A stretch of 6,419 bases of DNA from Bacteroidota bacterium (GTDB lineage Bacteria; Bacteroidota; Bacteroidia; UKL13-3). Location: contig CANHRW010000118.1 of assembly GCA_947462865.1 (NCBI GenBank), forward strand, positions 1 through 6,419, given 5' to 3'. This document shows, in pieces, positions 1-6,414 of this stretch; within the stretch, counting starts at the first letter, position 1, and each line of letters starts with the position of its first letter. The notes beneath the pieces were generated by a model. That model was given only the letters and a program-made list of their open reading frames with translations. It was not told where the DNA came from and did not search any database. The position numbers were made by a program, and so were the translations under genes.

Positions 1-75
1 GAAGAATACGCACTTAGACCCGGAAAAATGGATGCTCCAAGGCTGTTTAGTTTTCAATTAAGAGTACAGTTTTAA
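1..75 (+). CDS. C-terminal end of a probable outer-membrane beta-barrel protein (partial)
   Basis: Frame 1 is open from the left edge to a TAA at 73-75 and gives 24 residues ending in PRLFSFQLRVQF. Alternating hydrophobic and polar residues with a terminal Phe are the hallmark of the last strand of an outer-membrane beta-barrel, recognised by the BAM machinery. The preceding EEYALRPGKMDAPR resembles the end of TonB-dependent receptor-like proteins of Bacteroidota. That is inference from a very short piece; the rest of the gene lies outside the window, so the substrate and exact family cannot be told. The gene converges on the desaturase gene, and the stop codons overlap in TTAA at 72-75, leaving no room for a terminator between them. 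Confidence 0.55.
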   Translation, partial: EEYALRPGKMDAPRLFSFQLRVQF

Positions 76-821
76 TTTTTGTTGCTTGAAGCTAATGGAA
101 TAAGTTTGATCATGCCAATCCAATGCATCAATTTCATCATTGGGTAAACAGGATCTATTTCCCACCATTTAGCTGCAAAATTTGGTCTGGCTCCAGCATG
201 GTGATGGTTGTTTTGAAACAATTCTCCCAACATTAAAAAATCAAACACCAATGTGTTTTTAGAGTGGTCTTTTTCATTGAAATTTCTATACCCGTATTTA
301 TGACCAGCCCAATTGACAACAGCACCTTGTATTGGACCCATTAAAAAATGAATGGGTAAAAATAAATACAACCACCAAACGCTTGCAAACTTTATATAAA
401 TGGCAATGTATAGAAAGGCAAAAAACAACCTGCTTGCCCAAGAATCAGCTAGTTGATCGATGACAGGATATACTGGATAATTTTTTTTGAACTTTTCGTC
501 TATTTCAAGGGTATTGTGCAAAACACCATTGTAAATTTTACGGGTATGCCACATCATGCTAAATACTTCTTTAAAAAACTGAGGAGTATGTGGATCTTTT
601 TCCGTATCCGAATAAGCATGATGCATTCTGTGTAAAATGGCATAGGCTCTGGCATTTAAGTATGAGGAACCTTGCATAACCCAAGTATAAACATACCAAA
701 ACTTTTCCCAGGCTTTACTCATGGTAAACATTTTATGAGCAGCATACCTGTGTAAGAAAAAAGTTTGTCCAAACAAAGATAAGTACCAATGCAAAATTAA
801 AAACAAAAAAATGACTGTCAT
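72..821 (-). CDS. Membrane fatty-acid desaturase (acyl-CoA/acyl-lipid desaturase family)
   Basis: Di-iron integral-membrane desaturase, expected to introduce a double bond (probably delta-9) into a fatty acyl chain at the cytoplasmic membrane. Numbered from the ATG at 819-821 (249 residues), the histidine boxes are H24-RYAA-H29 (HxxxxH), H64-RM-H67-H68 (HxxHH), N170-WAG-H174 (NxxxH) and GELFQNNHHH at 199-208. The last box aligns with ExxHNxHH of stearoyl-CoA desaturases but has Gln203 where the first His is expected. Hydrophobic spans lie near residues 2-20 and 131-164, the latter long enough for two helices. The reading frame extends seven codons upstream to a TTG at 840-842. I prefer the ATG because the extension is polar and homologues I recall start just before the HWYLSLF segment. 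The protein is compact compared with animal enzymes, as usual for bacterial members. It lies 79 bp downstream of the 104-residue gene on the same strand and is probably co-transcribed with it. Substrate and regiospecificity are not determined by the sequence. Confidence 0.9.
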   Translation of the reverse strand: MTVIFLFLILHWYLSLFGQTFFLHRYAAHKMFTMSKAWEKFWYVYTWVMQGSSYLNARAYAILHRMHHAYSDTEKDPHTPQFFKEVFSMMWHTRKIYNGVLHNTLEIDEKFKKNYPVYPVIDQLADSWASRLFFAFLYIAIYIKFASVWWLYLFLPIHFLMGPIQGAVVNWAGHKYGYRNFNEKDHSKNTLVFDFLMLGELFQNNHHHAGARPNFAAKWWEIDPVYPMMKLMHWIGMIKLIPLASSNKN

Positions 822-852
822 GAATTCAATATTTTGAGGCAAATAAAAAGAA

Positions 853-885
853 GTAATGGCAATTTTTTATGCCTAAAATCATTAC
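853..885. repeat. Imperfect inverted repeat between the unknown gene and the desaturase gene
   Basis: GTAATG at 853-858 is complementary to CATTAC at 880-885. Inside it GCA (859-861) can pair with TGC (870-872) around an A/T-only loop, leaving a 7-nt bulge at 873-879. It lies in the spacer between two same-strand genes, so an RNA hairpin between the two coding regions is possible. The stem is short and AT-rich and lacks the GC core and U-tract of a terminator, so it may be chance. Confidence 0.25.
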
Positions 886-900
886 TCAATATAAAAACCT

Positions 901-1215
901 TTAGCCAGCTGGGCTTTCTTTTTTGTAAGCCATTCTACTTTGCACTTTTTGTAGCATTCTTTCAATGATTAAATCTGCTAATTCAGGAGCAATCAACATG
1001 GGCTCTGAATTTGAAAAAATCTGCTTTACCTTGGCTTCGTTTACATCTATTCTGTAAAGTATGTTCCATAGTTTTTCGGGTGATTTCAAAATCAATTGAA
1101 TCAATTCAGACACCAAAATGTCTTTGATTTGTTGTTGATTTTCAGCTGAAAATTCCAATTCAAAGGCTTGTCCAAGAAGGGATACAAGGGCATTATTTTG
1201 TGATTTTTCTATCAT
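901..1215 (-). CDS. Small helical protein of unknown function
   Basis: A 104-residue soluble protein with an ATG start at 1213-1215 and a TAA at 901-903. It has no signal peptide, membrane span, cysteine or histidine. The composition suggests all-helix: residues 8-20 (AFELEF region), 25-44 (QQIKDILVSELIQLIL), 45-68 (a PEKLWNILYRIDVNEAKVKQIF stretch) and 76-98 (APELADLIIERMLQKVQ). The segments LYRIDVNE and LADLIIERMLQK look constrained, and I have the impression of seeing similar small proteins in other Bacteroidota, but I cannot attach a family name or function. It is the first gene of a probable two-gene - strand unit with the desaturase and is transcribed divergently from aconitase. The reading is supported by an uninterrupted frame, a plausible start, tight packing between neighbours and amphipathic patterning. 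The lack of a recognisable DNA-binding motif argues against a simple regulator. Confidence 0.8.
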   Translation of the reverse strand: MIEKSQNNALVSLLGQAFELEFSAENQQQIKDILVSELIQLILKSPEKLWNILYRIDVNEAKVKQIFSNSEPMLIAPELADLIIERMLQKVQSRMAYKKESPAG

Positions 1216-1353
1216 GATATTGTTTCAACATAGTTTTAAAAATATGAAAATCGATGAATGGTTACTTAATTCGATTTGAATGCCCTAAATTGCAGCGCAT
1301 TTCAAAAAATGCATATCAGTTTAACAAAATAACTAAAATAAAACCTAAAGCTC
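1216..1353. promoter_or_regulatory. Divergent intergenic promoter region (unknown gene / aconitase)
   Basis: The 138 bp between two diverging start codons must carry the promoters for both directions. It is AT-rich. On the + strand, TAAATTGC at 1286-1293 partly fits the Bacteroidota -7 element TAnnTTTG, but no TTTG lies at the right distance upstream. A TTTG at 1275-1278 is too close to pair with it. No convincing -33/-7 pair was found on the - strand. Neither start codon has a clear Shine-Dalgarno sequence, which is normal for this phylum. The region also carries the inverted repeat at 1297-1312. Confidence 0.5.
1297..1312. promoter_or_regulatory. Perfect 6-bp inverted repeat upstream of aconitase (possible operator)
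   Basis: GCATTT (1297-1302), spacer CAAA and AAATGC (1307-1312) form a perfect inverted repeat whose right arm ends 41 bp before the aconitase ATG. If the weak -7-like element at 1286-1293 is real, the repeat would sit at or just after the transcription start, a usual site for a dimeric repressor. Function is inference: in AT-rich DNA a 6-bp arm can occur by chance, and no known regulator consensus was recognised. Confidence 0.3.
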
Positions 1354-3621
1354 ATGGTATTTGATTTAGAAATGATCAAGTCTGTTTATACAAAAATGGA
1401 CGAACGCATTCAGGCAGCAAGAAAAGTAGTCAACAAGCCGCTCACTTTATCAGAAAAAATTTTATATGCCCATTTAACTGAGGGCAATGCGGGAAAAGCT
1501 TATGAAAGAGGAAAATCATATGTAGATTTTGCTCCCGACAGAGTAGCCATGCAAGATGCAACAGCTCAAATGGCATTGTTACAATTCATGCAAGCAGGTA
1601 GACCTAAAGTTGCAGTTCCTTCAACCGTTCATTGCGACCACTTAATTACTGCCAAAGTTGGTGCAGAAAAAGATTTGGCTGTTGCCAATTCTGAAAGCAA
1701 AGAAGTATATGATTTTTTGGCATCTGTATCAAACAAATATGGCATTGGATTTTGGAAGCCAGGTGCTGGAATTATTCACCAAGTAGTTTTGGAAAACTAC
1801 GCTTTTCCGGGCGGTATGATGATTGGTACTGATAGCCATACTGTAAATGCAGGAGGTTTAGGTATGTTGGCAATAGGTGTGGGTGGAGCTGATGCATGTG
1901 ATGTAATGGCTGGTTTACCATGGGAACTAAAATTCCCTAAATTGATCGGTATTAAACTAACCGGAAAACTCAACGGGTGGACAGCACCTAAAGATGTCAT
2001 TTTAAAAGTTGCTGGTTTACTCACTGTAAAAGGTGGAACAGGAGCCATTGTAGAATATTTTGGTGAGGGTGCTACTAGTATGAGTTGTACAGGAAAAGGA
2101 ACCATTTGTAACATGGGTGCAGAAATTGGTGCAACCACCTCTACTTTTGGTTATGATGAAAGCATGGAGCGTTACTTAAGAGCAACTGGAAGATCCGAGG
2201 TAGCTAATTTAGCAAATGGAATTAAATCGCATTTAACTGCAGATCCTGAAGTTTACGCCAATCCTGAATTGTATTTCGACCAAGTGATTGAAATTGACCT
2301 CAACACTTTAATGCCTCATTTGAACGGACCATTTACTCCAGATTTGGCTACACCAGTTTCTGAAATCAAAGATGCTGCTGCTAAAAATGCTTGGCCATTA
2401 AAAGTTGAATGGGGCTTGATTGGTTCGTGTACCAATTCTTCTTATGAAGATTTGTCAAGAGCTGCTTCAATTGCCAAACAAGCCATAGAAAAGGGGTTAA
2501 CTACTAAAGCTGAATTTGGTATAAATCCGGGTTCTGAACAAGTGAGGTATACAGCTGAAAGAGATGGTTTATTAAAAACTTTCACTGATTTAAACGCCTC
2601 TATATTCACAAATGCCTGTGGGCCATGTATAGGCATGTGGGACAGAGTAGGTGCTGAAAAGGCAGAAAAAAACACAATTATTCATTCATTCAATAGAAAT
2701 TTTGCCAAAAGAGCAGATGGCAATCCAAACACCTATGCATTTGTAGCTTCACCAGAAATGGTAGCAGCTATTGCAATTGCAGGAGATTTGTCTTTTAACC
2801 CAATTACTGACACTTTGTTGAATAAAGATGGAGTTGCTGTCAAATTAGATCCACCTACAGGAGATGAATTGCCTACCAGCGGTTTTGCGGTTGAAGATGC
2901 TGGTTACATAGCACCTGCAATTGATGGTAGTGGCATTGAAGTAGCTGTATCACCTTCATCAGACAGGCTACAATTATTAGATCCTTTTGCAGCTTGGGAT
3001 GGGAAAGATCTTGAAAATTTAAAATTATTGATCAAAGCCAAAGGCAAATGTACAACTGACCATATTTCAATGGCAGGACCTTGGCTTAAGTACAGAGGGC
3101 ACTTAGACAATATTTCAAACAATATGTTAATTGGAGCTGTCAATTATTTCAATGAAAAAACTGACAATGTAAAAAACCAATTAACAGGAGAATACCAATC
3201 TGTTCCCAAAGTACAAAGACAGTACAAAGCTGCTGCTATTGGCTCTATAGTAGTTGGTGATGAAAATTACGGAGAAGGTTCAAGCAGAGAACACGCTGCC
3301 ATGGAGCCTAGACATTTGGGTGTAAATGCTGTACTGGTAAAATCTTTTGCCCGTATACATGAAACCAACCTTAAAAAACAGGGCATGTTGGCATTAACTT
3401 TCATCAACAAAGATGATTACAACAAAATTTTAGAGGACGACCAAATACATATCAAAGGATTGACTTCATTCAGTGCAGGAAAACCATTGACAATTGTACT
3501 AAACCATGCGGATGGTACTTCTGAACAATTTGATGTTAGCCATACCTACAATGACCAACAAATAGAATGGTTTAAAGCGGGCGGAGCTTTAAATATCATT
3601 AGAAAACAAATTGGAAAATAA
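1354..3621 (+). CDS. acn: Aconitate hydratase, mitochondrial-type
   Basis: Cytoplasmic [4Fe-4S] enzyme that interconverts citrate and isocitrate via cis-aconitate in the TCA cycle. The 755-residue length and layout match the mitochondrial-type aconitases rather than the roughly 890-residue AcnA/IRP type or AcnB. Cluster ligands are C359 (GSCTNSS), C422 and C425 (NACGPCIGMW), with the spacing of the pig mitochondrial enzyme (358/421/424). D160-S161-H162 lies in the GTDSHTVNAGG active-site motif. The swivelling C-terminal domain contains GEGSSREHAAMEPRHLG near 640-657, where S643 and R645 correspond to the catalytic serine and substrate-binding arginine. Domains 1-3 occupy about residues 1-500 and domain 4 about 545-755. 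The start MVFDLEMIKSVY fits the N-terminus of bacterial homologues. The gene is monocistronic: divergent upstream neighbour, and a strong terminator 21 bp after the stop. All key residues are intact. Confidence 0.98.
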   Translation: MVFDLEMIKSVYTKMDERIQAARKVVNKPLTLSEKILYAHLTEGNAGKAYERGKSYVDFAPDRVAMQDATAQMALLQFMQAGRPKVAVPSTVHCDHLITAKVGAEKDLAVANSESKEVYDFLASVSNKYGIGFWKPGAGIIHQVVLENYAFPGGMMIGTDSHTVNAGGLGMLAIGVGGADACDVMAGLPWELKFPKLIGIKLTGKLNGWTAPKDVILKVAGLLTVKGGTGAIVEYFGEGATSMSCTGKGTICNMGAEIGATTSTFGYDESMERYLRATGRSEVANLANGIKSHLTADPEVYANPELYFDQVIEIDLNTLMPHLNGPFTPDLATPVSEIKDAAAKNAWPLKVEWGLIGSCTNSSYEDLSRAASIAKQAIEKGLTTKAEFGINPGSEQVRYTAERDGLLKTFTDLNASIFTNACGPCIGMWDRVGAEKAEKNTIIHSFNRNFAKRADGNPNTYAFVASPEMVAAIAIAGDLSFNPITDTLLNKDGVAVKLDPPTGDELPTSGFAVEDAGYIAPAIDGSGIEVAVSPSSDRLQLLDPFAAWDGKDLENLKLLIKAKGKCTTDHISMAGPWLKYRGHLDNISNNMLIGAVNYFNEKTDNVKNQLTGEYQSVPKVQRQYKAAAIGSIVVGDENYGEGSSREHAAMEPRHLGVNAVLVKSFARIHETNLKKQGMLALTFINKDDYNKILEDDQIHIKGLTSFSAGKPLTIVLNHADGTSEQFDVSHTYNDQQIEWFKAGGALNIIRKQIGK

Positions 3622-3642
3622 CAGCCTAGAACTAACCTAAAC

Positions 3643-3675
3643 AAAAAAGGCGGTAACAGTGTTACCGCCTTTTTT
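3643..3675. terminator. Bidirectional rho-independent terminator between convergent genes
   Basis: GGCGGTAAC (3649-3657), triloop AGT, GTTACCGCC (3661-3669), flanked by six A (3643-3648) and six T (3670-3675). The GC-rich 9-bp stem extends to 15 bp through A-T pairs and carries a U-tract in either direction. It therefore serves both aconitase (stop 21 bp before) and the convergent lipoprotein gene (stop at 3693). Confidence 0.93.
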
Positions 3676-3692
3676 ATACAAGAAAGTTGAAT

Positions 3693-4514
3693 CTAGTTCA
3701 AAGTCATGTGTGTACCATTGATATATAAATAATCGGTACCAATCTTTTTCCATACTATAACAATAGCTCCCATATTTTCAGTTTTCCAGGCTGAATTTAA
3801 TACTGAAGTATGTGTTTTGCTGGTAATATCTCCAGATATTGGAATAGCACTTCCCCATGCATTTGGCGTTGAAACGGCTCTAATTACATAGTCGTGTTTT
3901 TGATTTGGATTGGCAGGTCCACCTGAAATTTGTTGTGTAGAAATGACCCCATTTTCATAGAAATAAACCGATAAAAGGTATTCACCATTTACATTGGCAT
4001 CAAAGAATTTCGAATGTGCATCCACTGAAATTTTACCATCAGCAATTTTTAAATTGTTTAAGGCAACACCTACCACTACTGGATTATTTGCTATAAATGT
4101 ATCTACAGAAGCAATAATTTTATTACTTGTTGCAGCAATATTACTGTAAACCCCGGCATCAAAAGTCAAACCATTACCAACAACTATACGTGGTACAGAA
4201 GCAGATTTAAATCTTGGCAAATTTGAAATTGAATTCATGGCAGTTAAACTCAATGGGTCTGAACTATGAATAGCAATAGGTAATATTTTATCTTTTCCTT
4301 TTTCAATTGCATCATTGAATCCTGGTATACCATAGGCACCACAAGGAGGGCACCAAGTTCCAGTAATATCAATCACTAACGCTCTATTTTTTTGCTCAAT
4401 ATTTACTGATGGGCTCGCATTACTTGGTCCCGCATTTTCATTTTTTGAGCAACTGATTAGTCCCAATGTGCATGTCAGTATGAGTGCAGCTGACTTGATT
4501 CCTTTGATGTTCAT
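3693..4514 (-). CDS. Omp28-related thioredoxin-fold lipoprotein
   Basis: A 273-residue exported lipoprotein. Residues 1-21 form a type II signal peptide ending in the lipobox LISC, so Cys22 would be lipidated. The mature protein starts CSKNEN, then a low-complexity Ser/Asn/Pro linker to about residue 38. Residues about 44-115 look like a thioredoxin fold: strand ALVIDITGTW, redox motif C55-P-P-C58, IAIHSSD strand near 79-86, and the typical cis-proline in SVPRI (P108). The C-terminal part, about 140-273, is beta-rich and probably Ig-like. TGTWCPPC and this two-part architecture resemble Omp28-related outer-membrane proteins of Bacteroidota. Both catalytic cysteines are present, so thiol-disulfide activity is possible, but the partner is unknown. 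Signal and anchoring place it in the periplasm or outer membrane; surface export cannot be decided. The gene stands alone between two terminators and has a candidate promoter at 4542-4572. Confidence 0.85.
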   Translation of the reverse strand: MNIKGIKSAALILTCTLGLISCSKNENAGPSNASPSVNIEQKNRALVIDITGTWCPPCGAYGIPGFNDAIEKGKDKILPIAIHSSDPLSLTAMNSISNLPRFKSASVPRIVVGNGLTFDAGVYSNIAATSNKIIASVDTFIANNPVVVGVALNNLKIADGKISVDAHSKFFDANVNGEYLLSVYFYENGVISTQQISGGPANPNQKHDYVIRAVSTPNAWGSAIPISGDITSKTHTSVLNSAWKTENMGAIVIVWKKIGTDYLYINGTHMTLN

Positions 4515-4541
4515 TTTTAAGATTTTTTAAGTAATTATATT

Positions 4542-4572
4542 TCAATTTAATGATAAAAACCTACTTAACAAA
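4542..4572 (-). promoter_or_regulatory. Candidate Bacteroidota-type promoter of the Omp28-like gene
   Basis: Read on the - strand, TTTG (complement of 4569-4572) is followed after 19 nt by TAAATTGA (complement of 4542-4549). This fits the -33 TTTG / -7 TAnnTTTG arrangement of Bacteroidota, with two mismatches in the -7 box. It would give a leader of roughly 20 nt before the ATG at 4514. It lies downstream of the preceding gene's terminator, as expected. Confidence 0.4.
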
Positions 4573-4589
4573 TGAAATAAATTTACGAC

Positions 4590-4624
4590 AAAAAAAAGCG
4601 CCGAATCTTTGATTCGGCGCTTTT
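4590..4624 (-). terminator. Rho-independent terminator of the T9SS cargo gene
   Basis: GCGCCGAATC (4598-4607), triloop TTT, GATTCGGCGC (4611-4620) form a perfect 10-bp stem. On the - strand it is followed by eight U residues (complement of 4590-4597), and on the + strand by only four. It begins 20 bp after the stop of the T9SS cargo gene, so it ends that transcript and separates it from the Omp28-like gene. Confidence 0.93.
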
Positions 4625-4644
4625 ACAAAATTGAATATTGAAGC

Positions 4645-6366
4645 TTATTCAGTTACCATCAATCTTTGAGTTTGAGTAGTTTTACCCGCTTTTACACTCA
4701 CAGTATAAATACCAGGAGTTAAAGAAGATAAATCCATGTTGTACTCATAAATAGATGCACCAACATTACCCAAATCTTTTACCATCATTTCTTGTCCTAA
4801 AATATTGTGAACACTAACAGTAACATCAGAATTAGATTTTAAATCAAATCTAACAGCTGTTGATTTAGTTGCAGGGTTAGGGAACAAACCAGTAATTGCA
4901 ATGTGGTTACCATCTTCAATTCCAGCTTTCACGCTACCTTGAATTCTCAAATTGAAATAACAATCTAAGAAATCCTCACCTGATGCAAATGCTTGAGAAA
5001 CAATATATCCTCTCCAACCTCTGAAAGATGCATAAGATGCGAATCCGTAAGCAAACATAGGTGTGTTATAAAATACCGTATTGTTCCAACCTGTTGTTCC
5101 ACTGTTAGATTCAAAACCAAAACCAAAATAATTGGTTCTACGTGGAGCTTTAGTAACTGTTGCAGGATCTCTTTGGTCAATGTACACTGCAGTATCGTTA
5201 GTGTAATTGTAAGTATAGTATGGCAATTGTTGCAATCTCAATGTTGCAGTAGATGCAATAAATGCTGAATCAATCACAGTACCTGCAGTATCAAAAGTAT
5301 AGTTAAAATAATCTGCTTTGTATACCGATAATGTATCTGATGGAGTTGTAGGATTAGAAACATCGAATCTTACAATTTGAATGGTAGGATTTAGCGTTGA
5401 ATCTGTACCCGGCAAAGTATTGTTGAAGAAATTTGTATACGTTGGATTGCTGCTGTATGAGATAGAATCAACCTGATTGCCATTTACCAAAAAGCTTGGC
5501 GTTGTTTTCAATGTAGAATCAGATTTTACTTGAATAACAGACGGAATGCCTGATTTGTACGTTACAGTAAATGCTACAAGGTTGTCTGATTTGTTTCCAT
5601 CAGAAATATAATCCATTCCTTTTGGTGCAGCCAATTGTGCATATTTAGAACTCCAACTATTTTCAAAGCTCCCATTACTGATTGCACGTGTAGTATCAAA
5701 ATAATTGTTTACTCCACTATTCAATAAGAAGGTGTCTATTTTGAAGCAATTCGCTGGCATTCTTGTTATTGTATCCCATCCACCAATCGGCAATGCATAT
5801 CTGGTGCTATCTGTAAAAGAACTTTTTCTGATTTGTGCACCTTTCCAATAAGCTACAAAAACGGTGTCTACTACAGGCTGATCAACGCCATTGGCATCTT
5901 TCATGGTCTCTACATTTCTTACATATAAATACCTAAACAAAATAGAATCTAATGTATAGCTGTTGAACCTAGACAATTTGTTCTCTGGTTTTGGATTACC
6001 ATCTGACAAATCAATGATATCATCTGTAGGATCTAAAATATGACCTGCACTCATAATCCATGGATTTCTAACAAGACCATCAATGTCAATAAACTTGATT
6101 AGGGTATCATTGTTCATAAAATTTACAAAATACTTCAAGCTACCGGCCAATCCGATATCACTTTTAGACATCATGTCTAATACACCATACCAATCAGAAG
6201 AATCGTTTTGTCCAAACTTTGCTAAATTCTTTTTTTGTTGGAATGAAGTTGCAGAATGGTGTTTGCTTTGGTTGCGCTTCGTAGAAATTTTTGATTCTAC
6301 GTTCTGAGCAATTGCTCCTACCGCAACCATGAATAACGCTAAGGTTAATAGTAACTGTTTTTTCAT
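4645..6366 (-). CDS. Secreted protein with type IX secretion C-terminal sorting domain
   Basis: A 573-residue exported protein. Residues 1-20 are a Sec signal peptide (MKKQ, hydrophobic LLLTLALFMVAVGA, cleavage near AIA-Q). A charged, Ser/Lys-rich stretch follows at about 22-50. Residues about 494-573 form a type A T9SS sorting domain: FPNPATKST start, VTVSVHNILGQEM, the SSLTPGIYTVSV strand pair and the closing KTTQTQRLMV. This domain carries proteins across the outer membrane through the T9SS and is usually removed on release or attachment. The passenger, about 55-480, is rich in Asp, Ser, Thr, Tyr and Asn and looks beta-structured. I recognise no enzyme motif and no internal repeat. It has only two cysteines, C207 and C469. 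Role (adhesion, matrix or surface coat) is unknown. The start ATG is at 6364-6366, and the transcript ends at the terminator 4590-4624, so the gene is probably monocistronic. Confidence 0.9.
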   Translation of the reverse strand: MKKQLLLTLALFMVAVGAIAQNVESKISTKRNQSKHHSATSFQQKKNLAKFGQNDSSDWYGVLDMMSKSDIGLAGSLKYFVNFMNNDTLIKFIDIDGLVRNPWIMSAGHILDPTDDIIDLSDGNPKPENKLSRFNSYTLDSILFRYLYVRNVETMKDANGVDQPVVDTVFVAYWKGAQIRKSSFTDSTRYALPIGGWDTITRMPANCFKIDTFLLNSGVNNYFDTTRAISNGSFENSWSSKYAQLAAPKGMDYISDGNKSDNLVAFTVTYKSGIPSVIQVKSDSTLKTTPSFLVNGNQVDSISYSSNPTYTNFFNNTLPGTDSTLNPTIQIVRFDVSNPTTPSDTLSVYKADYFNYTFDTAGTVIDSAFIASTATLRLQQLPYYTYNYTNDTAVYIDQRDPATVTKAPRRTNYFGFGFESNSGTTGWNNTVFYNTPMFAYGFASYASFRGWRGYIVSQAFASGEDFLDCYFNLRIQGSVKAGIEDGNHIAITGLFPNPATKSTAVRFDLKSNSDVTVSVHNILGQEMMVKDLGNVGASIYEYNMDLSSLTPGIYTVSVKAGKTTQTQRLMVTE

Positions 6367-6382
6367 GTTTGTTTTATTTATA

Positions 6383-6414
6383 ATTTAATATTTATCTGTC
6401 AGAGGTTCTTCAAA
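6383..6414 (-). promoter_or_regulatory. Weak candidate promoter of the T9SS cargo gene
   Basis: On the - strand, TTTG (complement of 6411-6414) is followed after 20 nt by TATTAAAT (complement of 6383-6390). Spacing fits the Bacteroidota -33/-7 arrangement, but only the TA and one T of the -7 box match TAnnTTTG, and the leader would be very short. The region is so AT-rich that chance is a real alternative. Confidence 0.2.

Noticed and set aside
453..635. Open frame on the + strand inside the desaturase
   Set aside because: Antisense to a confident gene, with no domain-like features or start context.
1275..1293. TTTG at 1275 with TAAATTGC at 1286 as an aconitase promoter pair
   Set aside because: The boxes are only 7 bp apart, whereas the Bacteroidota arrangement needs about 19-21 bp.
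1797..3143. Open frames on the - strand inside the aconitase gene (1797-2138, 2442-2675, 2904-3143)
   Set aside because: They lie wholly within a well-supported aconitase, have Pro/Ser-rich or otherwise unnatural translations and no start context; they are antisense shadows.
3643..3675. The aconitase-lipoprotein palindrome as a regulatory or recombination site
   Set aside because: Stem, triloop and flanking A6/T6 tracts at a convergent gene junction are fully explained by a bidirectional terminator.
4965..6307. Open frames overlapping the T9SS cargo gene (4965-5180 -, 4993-5268 +, 6083-6307 +)
   Set aside because: All fall inside the cargo coding region; the translations are Cys- or Ile-rich without domain patterning, and the cargo frame is supported by a signal peptide and sorting domain.
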